NCBI GenBank assembly: GCA_004210915.1
Contig: SEGS01000025.1
Coordinates: 1-40,808 of the forward strand
Source of the DNA: Variovorax sp.
Lineage (GTDB): Bacteria; Pseudomonadota; Gammaproteobacteria; Burkholderiales; Burkholderiaceae_C
Direction of reading: 5' to 3'
DNA length: 40,808 bases
The notes under the pieces are model-generated. The model made no database searches and was not told where the DNA came from. It saw nothing but the letters and a program-made list of their open reading frames with translations. The first letter of the stretch is position 1. Each line of letters starts with the position of its first letter. Below, one piece after another: positions 1-6,704 of the stretch. Both the position numbers and the translations under genes were made by a program.

Positions 1-1
1 C

Positions 2-871
2 TACCCGCAATCGACCCGCCTGTTCGGCAAGGTCACGAACATCGCCGACTACGGCGCGTTCGTCGAACTCGAACCCGGCATCGAAGGCCTGGTGCACGTG
101 TCTGAGATGGACTGGACCAACAAGAACATCGCGCCGAACAAGATCGTCTCGCTCGGCGACGAAGTCGAAGTCATGGTCCTGGAAATCGACGAAGACAAGC
201 GCCGCATCAGCCTCGGCATGAAGCAGTGCAAGGCCAACCCGTGGCAGGAATTCGCGCAGAACACGAAGCGCGGCGACCGCGTCAAGGGCCCGATCAAGTC
301 GATCACCGACTTCGGCGTGTTCGTGGGTCTGGCTGCCGGTATCGACGGCCTGGTTCACCTCTCGGACCTGTCTTGGAACGAAACCGGCGAAGCGGCCGTG
401 CGCAACTTCAAGAAGGGCCAGGAAGTTGAGGCTCTGGTGCTGGCAGTCGACGTCGACCGCGAACGCATCAGCCTGGGCATCAAGCAACTGGACAGCGATC
501 CGTTCACCACGTTCACGACCGTGAACGACAAGGGCCAGATCGTCACCGGCAAGGTCAAGACCGTGGACGCCAAGGGCGCCGAGATCGACTTGGGCGAAGA
601 CATCATCGGCTACCTGCGTGCTTCGGAAATCTCGCGCGACCGCGTCGAAGATGCCCGCAACGTGCTCAAGGAAGGCGACGAAGTCACGGCCGTGGTGGTG
701 AATGTGGATCGCAAGACCCGCAACATCCAGCTGTCGATCAAGCAGAAGGACATGGTCGACGAACAAGGCGCCATGGCCAACCTGAGCCAGCAGTCGGCAC
801 GTGAAAACGCCGGCACCACCAGCCTGGGCGCCCTGCTGCGCGCCAAGCTGGACAACAACGACAGCAAGTAA
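2..871 (+). CDS. rpsA: 30S ribosomal protein S1, 5'-truncated
   Basis: This is the C-terminal part of ribosomal protein S1, which binds mRNA and helps deliver it to the 30S subunit. The reading frame is open from base 2, so the true start lies upstream of the window. About three S1/OB-fold repeats are visible. Each has the typical core of GKV or [13 protein letters not shown] followed by [10 protein letters not shown] and a downstream RISLGIKQ or RNIQLSIKQ strand. The last repeat is more divergent, as is usual for S1 repeat 6. The gene is followed immediately by a strong hairpin terminator and then ihfB, the common rpsA-ihfB order of proteobacteria. Identification is very secure. The N-terminal repeats cannot be assessed. 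Confidence 0.97.
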   Translation, partial: YPQSTRLFGKVTNIADYGAFVELEPGIEGLVHVSEMDWTNKNIAPNKIVSLGDEVEVMVLEIDEDKRRISLGMKQCKANPWQEFAQNTKRGDRVKGPIKSITDFGVFVGLAAGIDGLVHLSDLSWNETGEAAVRNFKKGQEVEALVLAVDVDRERISLGIKQLDSDPFTTFTTVNDKGQIVTGKVKTVDAKGAEIDLGEDIIGYLRASEISRDRVEDARNVLKEGDEVTAVVVNVDRKTRNIQLSIKQKDMVDEQGAMANLSQQSARENAGTTSLGALLRAKLDNNDSK

Positions 872-884
872 GCTGTCGCGACAG

Positions 885-921
885 GACAGGGCAGGCCGCG
901 AGGCCGCCCTGTCTTTTTTTT
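885..921 (+). terminator. Rho-independent terminator of rpsA
   Basis: An 8-bp perfect stem (885-892 with 906-913) continues past one bulged A (893) into a GGCC/GGCC stem (894-897 with 902-905). It is closed by a GCGA tetraloop, a GNRA-type loop, and followed by eight T residues (914-921). It begins 14 bases after the rpsA stop and separates rpsA from ihfB. Confidence 0.92.
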
Positions 922-945
922 CGACTTTCGATTGCCGCATCGCCC

Positions 946-1263
946 ATGACCCGCTCCGACCTCGTCGAAGAACTTGCTGCCCGCTTCGCGCAGCTGACCC
1001 ATCGCGACGCCGAATACGCCGTCAAGACCATTCTTGATGCAATGAGCGATGCCCTGGTGCGAGGCCACCGGATCGAGATTCGCGGCTTCGGCAGCTTTTC
1101 GGTGAACCGGCGTCCGCCGCGCGTGGGCCGCAATCCACGCTCCGGCGAAAGCGTCCAGATTCCCGAGAAGCGCGTCCCCCACTTCAAACCGGGGAAGGCG
1201 CTGCGTGAAGCCGTCGGCGCGAGCAAGGGCGATGGTGGCGATGCAGAACGCCGCGCCCCATGA
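946..1263 (+). CDS. ihfB: Integration host factor subunit beta
   Basis: This is the beta subunit of IHF, a nucleoid protein that binds the DNA minor groove and bends it sharply as a heterodimer with IHF alpha. The 105-residue protein has the HU/IHF fold. It opens with [13 protein letters not shown], has the core strand [11 protein letters not shown], and carries the beta-arm [13 protein letters not shown] with the intercalating proline region and [12 protein letters not shown] near the end. The C-terminal tail (about [11 protein letters not shown]) extends slightly beyond the usual 94-100 residues. It begins 25 bases after the rpsA terminator T-run, so it needs its own promoter or read-through. 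Confidence 0.95.
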   Translation: MTRSDLVEELAARFAQLTHRDAEYAVKTILDAMSDALVRGHRIEIRGFGSFSVNRRPPRVGRNPRSGESVQIPEKRVPHFKPGKALREAVGASKGDGGDAERRAP

Positions 1264-1272
1264 GCGCAAAAG

Positions 1273-1278
1273 TAGAAT
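1273..1278 (+). promoter_or_regulatory. Possible -10 element upstream of lapA
   Basis: TAGAAT lies 22 bases before the lapA start. The same TANAAT spacing pattern is seen before phaA, the second TRAP operon and the Rieske gene. I could not identify a convincing -35 element. Confidence 0.3.
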
Positions 1279-1300
1279 CGTCCCGCCAACGGGACCGTTC

Positions 1301-1627
1301 ATGAAATACATCCTGTGGCTGCTCAAGGCAGCCATTTTTTTTACCCTTTTCGCCTTCGCGCTGAACAACCAGCACGACGCGACTGTCTATTTCTTCTTCG
1401 GCACCTCGTGGCGCGCGCCGCTCGTGCTGGTGGTTCTCGCGGCCTTTGCGGGTGGGCTCGTGGTTGGCGCGCTGGGCATGTTGCCCGGTTGGTGGAAGCA
1501 CCGCGTCGCCGCGCAGGGCCCCGCGGTGCGCCCCTCTTCCGTGCCCGCTGTGACGCCGGTCGCGACTGGCGGCACCGGCGCGCCCACGACGACCGATCTG
1601 CCCGCGGTTCGCCAAAATGGACTTTGA
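1301..1627 (+). CDS. lapA: LapA-domain inner-membrane protein
   Basis: This is a small membrane protein of the LapA (DUF1049) family, linked in enterobacteria to lipopolysaccharide assembly together with LapB. The 108-residue product has two hydrophobic segments (about residues 2-20 and 36-58) flanking the short NNQHDATVYFFFG loop, which is the family hallmark. The tail after GWWKHR is low-complexity, rich in A, P, T and V. I chose the ATG at 1301 because translation from it starts directly with the first membrane helix. In-frame codons further upstream lie inside ihfB. The 3' end overlaps lapB by 11 bases, which suggests translational coupling. Confidence 0.88.
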   Translation: MKYILWLLKAAIFFTLFAFALNNQHDATVYFFFGTSWRAPLVLVVLAAFAGGLVVGALGMLPGWWKHRVAAQGPAVRPSSVPAVTPVATGGTGAPTTTDLPAVRQNGL

Positions 1628-2810
1628 TCCCAGCTGGCTGTTGATCGGCCTGCCGATCGCCTTCGTGCTCGGCTGGGTCGCATCACGCTTTGACCTGCGC
1701 CAGTTGCGGATGGAAAACCGCCAGGCACCCAAGGCCTACTTCCGCGGTCTCAACTTCCTGCTGAACGAGCAGCAGGACCAGGCCATCGATGCCTTCATCG
1801 AAGCCGTCCAGAACGATCCGGACACGCAGGAGCTGCACTTTGCGCTGGGCAACCTGTTCCGTCGCCGCGGCGAGTACCAGCGCGCCGTCCGTGTGCACGA
1901 GCATCTGCTGGGCCGCGGCGACCTCAGTCGCGCCGACCGCGACCGTGCCCAGCATGCATTGGCACAAGACTTCCTGCGCGCCGGCCTCTTGGACCGTGCC
2001 GAAGCGGCGCTGCAGAAGCTCGAAGGGACTCGCTACGAAAACGAAGCGCGGCTGTCGCTGCTCGCCATCTATGAACGTTCGCGCGAATGGACCCAGGCTG
2101 CCAGCGTGGCCCAGAAGCTCGACGAATCCGAGCAAGCCAGCTACAGCACCCGCCGCGCACACCACCTGTGCGAGCAGGCAGCCGAACAGGTGGCCGCCGG
2201 CGATCTGAATGCCGCTGCACGCATGCTCGAAGAGGCGGTCGCGCTCGCACCGCAGGCGCCGCGCCCGGCGATCGACACAGCCAACCTCCAATTGCGCAAC
2301 GGCGATTCGGCGGCGGCCTACAACACCCTGGCGGCGCTCGCGGAGCAGGCGCCGCTGGCGCTGCCGCTCTACGCGGCAGCCCTTCAGCAAGCTGCCGTTG
2401 CATCGCACCGCGCGGGCGAGGCACTGGCCCTCTTGCAGCGGCGCTACGCCGAATCGCCGTCGATCGATGTGCTCGAAGCGGTGATCGCGCTGGGCGGCAT
2501 GCCGATCTCGCCCGAAGCTGAATCCGCCGATGCCGGCATCGCCGCCCCCACTGCGACGCCCCGCGATGGCTACATCACCCATCTGGCGCATCAGCCGTCG
2601 CTGGTCGCCGCGTCCCGCTGGCTGGCTGGCGAAACCTTCGCCCGGGAGCAGTTTCATCCGCAGGTGCAACGTGCTCTCGATCAGGCCAGCCGTCCCTTGA
2701 TGCGCTACCGGTGCGCCGCCTGCGGCTTCGAGGCACACCAGTACTTCTGGCATTGCCCGGGCTGCCAAGCCTGGGACAGCTACCCGCCGCGCCGCGTCGA
2801 AGAGCTCTGA
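1617..2810 (+). CDS. lapB: Lipopolysaccharide assembly protein B (TPR protein)
   Basis: LapB (YciM) is a membrane-anchored TPR protein. In E. coli it regulates LpxC turnover with FtsH and so balances lipopolysaccharide synthesis. The 397-residue protein has an N-terminal membrane anchor (about residues 7-22), then a long array of TPR helices including AIDAFIEAVQNDPDTQELHF. Near the C-terminus it has a rubredoxin-like four-cysteine zinc knuckle, CAACGF followed by CPGCQAW. Length and domain order match the family. It overlaps lapA, as is usual for this pair. Confidence 0.95.
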   Translation: MDFDPSWLLIGLPIAFVLGWVASRFDLRQLRMENRQAPKAYFRGLNFLLNEQQDQAIDAFIEAVQNDPDTQELHFALGNLFRRRGEYQRAVRVHEHLLGRGDLSRADRDRAQHALAQDFLRAGLLDRAEAALQKLEGTRYENEARLSLLAIYERSREWTQAASVAQKLDESEQASYSTRRAHHLCEQAAEQVAAGDLNAAARMLEEAVALAPQAPRPAIDTANLQLRNGDSAAAYNTLAALAEQAPLALPLYAAALQQAAVASHRAGEALALLQRRYAESPSIDVLEAVIALGGMPISPEAESADAGIAAPTATPRDGYITHLAHQPSLVAASRWLAGETFAREQFHPQVQRALDQASRPLMRYRCAACGFEAHQYFWHCPGCQAWDSYPPRRVEEL

Positions 2811-2812
2811 CC

Positions 2813-2830
2813 CGCGCACACCGGTGCGCG
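2813..2830 (+). terminator. Hairpin after lapB, weak terminator candidate
   Basis: A 7-bp perfect stem (CGCGCAC at 2813-2819, GTGCGCG at 2824-2830) has a 4-base loop and lies directly after the lapB stop. The following CCCCCTTGTTTC has few T residues, so intrinsic termination would be inefficient. Confidence 0.4.
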
Positions 2831-2930
2831 CCCCCTTGTTTCTGATAGTAGACGTTCCCCGCCCCTGACTTGTAAAAAGTGGATGGCGCAACCGCGCCAC
2901 TGCTGTCACACAAAAATCAGGGAGTTCAGC

Positions 2931-3263
2931 ATGCTGAAGAAGATCGCGGCCGCCTTGGCCGCCATGGTGTTTGCCACCGCCTCGCTCGCCGCGGTCGAGG
3001 CCAACAAGGGGAGCGCGGCCGATCTGGACGGACTTAAGGGCGTGGGCCCTGCCATGTCCAAGCGCATCCTCGACGCACGACAGACCGGTCCGTTCAAGGA
3101 CTGGCCCGACTTCATGAGCCGGGTGAAAGGCGTCAAGGAAAAGACCGCGGAGAAGTTGTCTGCCGACGGGCTCACCATCAACGGAGAGAGTTTCAAGGCG
3201 ACAGGCTCGGGCGAAGGCAAGAAGCCCGAGCCCAAGCCGACCACCGCGGCCAAGAGCAAGTAG
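2931..3263 (+). CDS. Secreted helix-hairpin-helix (ComEA-like) protein
   Basis: This is a 110-residue exported protein with one helix-hairpin-helix DNA-binding unit of the ComEA type. Residues 1-20 form a signal peptide ending in SLAAVEANKGSA. The body contains the diagnostic LDGLKGVGPAMSKRILDAR hairpin followed by FKDWPDFMSRVKGVKEKTAEKL. The C-terminus is a lysine/proline tail. ComEA proteins bind incoming DNA in the periplasm during transformation, but stand-alone copies like this are common in Comamonadaceae and their role is not established. The start at 2931 is preceded by an AGGGAG-type ribosome site. A strong terminator follows. Confidence 0.85.
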   Translation: MLKKIAAALAAMVFATASLAAVEANKGSAADLDGLKGVGPAMSKRILDARQTGPFKDWPDFMSRVKGVKEKTAEKLSADGLTINGESFKATGSGEGKKPEPKPTTAAKSK

Positions 3264-3285
3264 GCCGCAAGACGCCTGTCTTTGG

Positions 3286-3309
3286 AAAGCCGCCTGCGGG
3301 CGGCTTTTT
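3286..3309 (+). terminator. Rho-independent terminator after the ComEA-like gene
   Basis: A 9-bp perfect stem (AAAGCCGCC at 3286-3294, GGCGGCTTT at 3299-3307) with a TGCG loop runs into T residues to 3309. It lies 22 bases after the stop codon. Confidence 0.9.
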
Positions 3310-3399
3310 CACGCCCGGATGGCAGGGAAAGGCCTGAACGGTGGCCCGATATTTGCACGTATGCTGGCCTTCGCCTTTTTTCCTCGCTCTGGAGAATCC

Positions 3400-4368
3400 A
3401 TGAATCAAAAACTCTGCGTTGCTCTCGCTGGTCTCGCTCTTGGCACCTCGTCGTGGGCCCAAACGAAATGGGACTTGCCTACGGCCTATCCGGCCGCCAA
3501 CTTCCACACCGAGAACGTCAGCCAGTTCGCCAATGACGTGGACAAGGCCACGGCCGGCAAGCTCAAGATCACCGTGCATGCCAACGCTGCATTGTTCAAG
3601 GCGCCCGAGATCAAGCGTGCCGTGCAAGGCGGTCAGGCACAGATGGGCGAGATCCTGCTGGTCAACTACCAGAACGAATGGCAGATGTTCGGGGCGGACG
3701 GCATCCCCTTTCTGGCCGACAGCTACGACGCTGCCTGGAAGCTGTATCAGGCGCAGAAGCCGGCGCTCGACAAGAAACTCGCGGAGCAGGGAATGATGCT
3801 GCTCTACGCAGTGGCATGGCCCCCGCAAGGCATCTTCGTGAAGAAGACCATTTCCTCGGCGGCGGACTTGAAGGGCGTCAAGTGGCGCGCCTACAGCCCG
3901 GCAACCGGCCGCATCGGCGAACTCGTGGGTGCCCAGCCCGTCACCGTGCAGCAGACCGAGTTGTCCCAGGCCATGGCGACCGGCGTGATCGAGTCGTACA
4001 TGTCGTCGGGTTCAACGGGCTACGACACCAAGACCTACGAGTACATCAAGAACTTCTACGACACGCAGGCCTGGCTTCCCAAGAACGGGGTCCTGGTGAA
4101 CAAGAAGGCCTTCGACGCGCTCGACAAGCCGACACAGGATGCCTTGCTCAAAGCAGGCGCCGACGCAGAAAAGCGCGGCTGGGAAGTGTCCAAGAAGAAG
4201 AACCTCGAATATCTGGAGCTGCTGAAGAAGAACGGCATGACGGTCCATGTGCCTTCGGATCAACTCAAGGCCGACATGAAGAAGGTCGGCGAAACGATGC
4301 AAAAGGAATGGGTGGAGAAAGCCGGTCCTGAGGGACAGGCTGTGATCGACGCCTACAAGAAGATGTGA
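3400..4368 (+). CDS. dctP: TRAP transporter substrate-binding protein (DctP family)
   Basis: This is the periplasmic solute receptor of a tripartite ATP-independent (TRAP) transporter. The 322-residue protein begins with a Sec signal peptide (residues 1-20, cleavage near SSWAQ). It has the DctP-family core, including KLKITVHANAALFKAPEIKRAVQGG, the conserved LKGVKWR strand whose arginine normally salt-bridges the ligand carboxylate, and NGVLVNKKAFDAL. I chose the ATG at 3400 because it follows GGAG and starts a proper signal peptide. An in-frame ATG at 3319 would add a non-signal extension. It is the first gene of a dctPQM operon. The ligand is unknown but is probably an organic acid anion. 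Confidence 0.9.
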   Translation: MNQKLCVALAGLALGTSSWAQTKWDLPTAYPAANFHTENVSQFANDVDKATAGKLKITVHANAALFKAPEIKRAVQGGQAQMGEILLVNYQNEWQMFGADGIPFLADSYDAAWKLYQAQKPALDKKLAEQGMMLLYAVAWPPQGIFVKKTISSAADLKGVKWRAYSPATGRIGELVGAQPVTVQQTELSQAMATGVIESYMSSGSTGYDTKTYEYIKNFYDTQAWLPKNGVLVNKKAFDALDKPTQDALLKAGADAEKRGWEVSKKKNLEYLELLKKNGMTVHVPSDQLKADMKKVGETMQKEWVEKAGPEGQAVIDAYKKM

Positions 4369-4386
4369 CCGCGCCCAACGCTTCCC

Positions 4387-4896
4387 ATGCGTAAGGCGCT
4401 GGATCTTCTCTACAACAGCGCCGCTGCACTTGCGGCGCTCTGCATGGCCGGTCTGCTGTTGATGGTGCTGCTGTCAATCGTGGGTCGACAACTCCACATC
4501 AACGTGCCTGGCCTCGATGCCTATGCAGGCTACCTGATGGCCGGTTGCGGCTTTCTGGCGCTGGCCCACACCCTCAAGCGCGGCGAGCACATCCGGGTGA
4601 CGCTGGTGATGCAGAGTCTGCGCCCGACGGCGCGCCGGTGGCTGGAACGCTGGGCTGTCAGCGCCGCGGCGCTGCTGGCACTTCTGTTCGCGTACTACAG
4701 CGTGCGACTGGTGATGCAGTCCATCGAGTTCCATGACATCTCGACGGGCAATGACGCCACGCCGCTGTGGATACCGCAACTTGCGATGGCGGCGGGTGCG
4801 ATTGTTTTTGCCATCGCCGCCATTGATGAAGTCGTGATCGAGTGGAAGGGCCGCGCCGAGCGCGCGCCGGACGCCGAGGCGGTGCGCTATGAATGA
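4387..4896 (+). CDS. dctQ: TRAP transporter small permease (DctQ)
   Basis: This is the small four-helix membrane subunit of the TRAP transporter, which supports the large subunit. The 169-residue product has four hydrophobic segments and the family motifs YAGYLMAGCGFLALAHTLKRGEHIRVTLV in the middle, with HIRV being the DctQ hallmark. It starts 18 bases after the binding-protein stop and overlaps the large permease by 8 bases, so all three genes are surely co-transcribed. Confidence 0.92.
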   Translation: MRKALDLLYNSAAALAALCMAGLLLMVLLSIVGRQLHINVPGLDAYAGYLMAGCGFLALAHTLKRGEHIRVTLVMQSLRPTARRWLERWAVSAAALLALLFAYYSVRLVMQSIEFHDISTGNDATPLWIPQLAMAAGAIVFAIAAIDEVVIEWKGRAERAPDAEAVRYE

Positions 4897-6190
4897 TGTC
4901 GCTGTTGCCGGCCTGCTGATCCTGACGCTGTTCCTGATTCTGGGCAGCGGCGTATGGATCGGGCTGACGCTCTCCGGCGTCGCCTGGATCGCCATGCAAT
5001 TGTTTTCCTCGCGGCCAGCCGGCGACGCGATGGCCGTCACGATCTGGGGTTCGGCCTCGGGTTGGACGCTCACCGCGCTGCCGCTCTTCCTGTGGATGGG
5101 CGAGATACTTTTCCGGACCCGCCTGTCCCAGGACATGTTCAAGGGCCTCGCCCCCTGGATGCAGAGCTTGCCCGGGCGCTTGCTGCACACCAACGTGGTC
5201 GGCTGTGCCGTGTTTGCAGCCGTCTCGGGTTCCAGCGCGGCCACCTGCGCCACCATCGGCAAGATGAGCCTGCCCGAACTGAAACGGCGCGGCTACCCGG
5301 ACGACATGGTGATCGGCACCCTGGCCGGGGCCGGCACGCTGGGCCTGCTGATCCCGCCGTCGATCATCATGATCGTCTACGGGGTGAGTGCGGACGTGTC
5401 GATCTCCAAGCTGTTCATTGCGGGCATCCTGCCCGGCGTCCTGCTGGCGGCGCTCTTCTCGGGATACATCATGTTCTGGGCGCTTCGGCACCCCGATCAG
5501 GTCCCTCCAGCCGATATCCGGATGTCATTCGTGCAAAAGCTGCGCGCGTCGCTCTCGCTGATCCCCGTGGCGCTGTTGATCCTGTCGGTACTGGGATCGA
5601 TCTATGCAGGCGTGGCGACGGCGACGGAAGCCGCCGCCGTCGGCGTCGTTGGCGCACTCGTGATCTCGGCCTCGCAGCGTTCACTGAGCTGGGCCAGTTT
5701 CAGAGACGCGATCATGGGCGCGACGCGGCTCTATTGCATGATGGCCCTGATCCTCGCCGGCGCTGCGTTTCTCACGCTCTCGATGGGGTACATCGGCCTG
5801 CCGCGGCATCTGGCGGAATGGATCGGTTCGCTCGGCTTGTCCAAGTTCCAACTGATCGTGATGCTGGCCGCGTTCTTCATCCTGCTCGGCTGCTTTCTCG
5901 ATGGCATTTCCGTGGTGGTCCTCACCATGGGCGTCGTGATGCCGACAGTGATTGCCGCCGGCATCGACCCGATCTGGTTCGGCATCTTCATCGTGCTCGT
6001 GGTCGAAATGGCGCAGATCACACCGCCCGTGGGCTTCAACCTGTTTGTGCTCCAGGGCATGACAGGCAGAGATCTTCTGTACATCGCGCGCGTGACGCTG
6101 CCCATGTTCTTTCTCATGGTCGCTGCGATCCTGATCCTCTATTTCGTGCCCGGGCTGGTCACCTGGCTTCCGCAGCAGATGGCTCCCTGA
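4889..6190 (+). CDS. dctM: TRAP transporter large permease (DctM)
   Basis: This is the large, transport-catalysing membrane subunit of the TRAP system, driven by a sodium or proton gradient. The 433-residue length is typical, with about 12 hydrophobic stretches. Recognisable motifs are AAVSGSSAATCATIGKM, GTLAGAGTLGLLIPPS (re-entrant hairpin region) and ATATEAAAVGVVGAL in the second half, and EMAQITPPVGFNLFVLQ near the end. The start overlaps dctQ. With the two preceding genes it makes a complete importer. Confidence 0.94.
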   Translation: MNDVAVAGLLILTLFLILGSGVWIGLTLSGVAWIAMQLFSSRPAGDAMAVTIWGSASGWTLTALPLFLWMGEILFRTRLSQDMFKGLAPWMQSLPGRLLHTNVVGCAVFAAVSGSSAATCATIGKMSLPELKRRGYPDDMVIGTLAGAGTLGLLIPPSIIMIVYGVSADVSISKLFIAGILPGVLLAALFSGYIMFWALRHPDQVPPADIRMSFVQKLRASLSLIPVALLILSVLGSIYAGVATATEAAAVGVVGALVISASQRSLSWASFRDAIMGATRLYCMMALILAGAAFLTLSMGYIGLPRHLAEWIGSLGLSKFQLIVMLAAFFILLGCFLDGISVVVLTMGVVMPTVIAAGIDPIWFGIFIVLVVEMAQITPPVGFNLFVLQGMTGRDLLYIARVTLPMFFLMVAAILILYFVPGLVTWLPQQMAP

Positions 6191-6209
6191 CGCACAGGGG
6201 ATCTTGCTG

Positions 6210-6587
6210 ATGCTGCTGCCCGCAATTGCCATCTGCGCCGGCGCCTCCGTCGGCGCGTTGGCACGCTGGCTCCTGACGCTCTGGCTGGGCGTCGGCGGTC
6301 TCCTGCCGTGGGGCACCCTGGCGGCCAACCTGATCGGCGGCTATCTGGTCGGCGTGGCGGTGGCTTGTTTGTCGCAGCGCCCGGACATCGACCCGGTCTG
6401 GCGGCTGGCCCTGGTCACGGGTTTTCTCGGTGGACTCACAACCTTTTCGACTTTCTCGGCCGAGGTGGTCGCCATGCTGATGGAGAGTCGACTACTGTTG
6501 GCCGTGGGCACCGCGATGCTGCACCTGGCCGGTTCGCTGGTCCTCACCTGGCTCGGTATCCGAAGCGTGCAGATCGCCTTCGCCTGA
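6210..6587 (+). CDS. crcB: Fluoride channel CrcB/Fluc
   Basis: This is a small dimeric fluoride-export channel that protects cytoplasmic enzymes. The 125-residue protein has four hydrophobic helices and the family signatures GTLAANLIGGYLVG (conserved asparagine) and GFLGGLTTFSTFSAEV, the GGxTTFSTF break around the central sodium site. I chose the ATG at 6210, nine bases after AGGGG. A TTG at 6204 is also in frame. It lies only 19 bases after dctM with no space for a fluoride riboswitch, so it is probably expressed from the dctPQM transcript. Confidence 0.93.
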   Translation: MLLPAIAICAGASVGALARWLLTLWLGVGGLLPWGTLAANLIGGYLVGVAVACLSQRPDIDPVWRLALVTGFLGGLTTFSTFSAEVVAMLMESRLLLAVGTAMLHLAGSLVLTWLGIRSVQIAFA

Positions 6588-6680
6588 TCGCGCGCGCCCG
6601 GCGCTCCACTGCTTGCGACGCGGCCAGTTCGCACCCAAAAACCTTCAGCGGCGCGGTGCTTGTGAACCGGGTCGCCGATG

Positions 6681-6701
6681 GGTCGACCGATAGAATCGAC
6701 C
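6681..6701 (+). promoter_or_regulatory. Inverted repeat around a -10-like box before phaA
   Basis: GGTCGA (6681-6686) and TCGACC (6696-6701) form a 6-bp inverted repeat with a 9-base spacer. The hexamer TAGAAT (6691-6696) lies at its right side. The start codon follows at 6705, which suggests a promoter/operator and a very short or absent leader. No -35 box is clear. Confidence 0.35.
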
Positions 6702-6704
6702 GCA

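Noticed and set aside
2931..3263. Natural-competence locus
   Set aside because: Only a single small ComEA-like gene is present, with no comEC, pilin or other uptake gene nearby.
6191..6209. Fluoride riboswitch before crcB
   Set aside because: Only 19 bases separate dctM from crcB, too short for the aptamer, and no matching sequence is seen.
4954..6210. Plus-strand open frame of 418 codons in another frame of dctM
   Set aside because: It is out of frame with dctM, whose family motifs are clear; the translation is R/H/G-rich with no membrane pattern.
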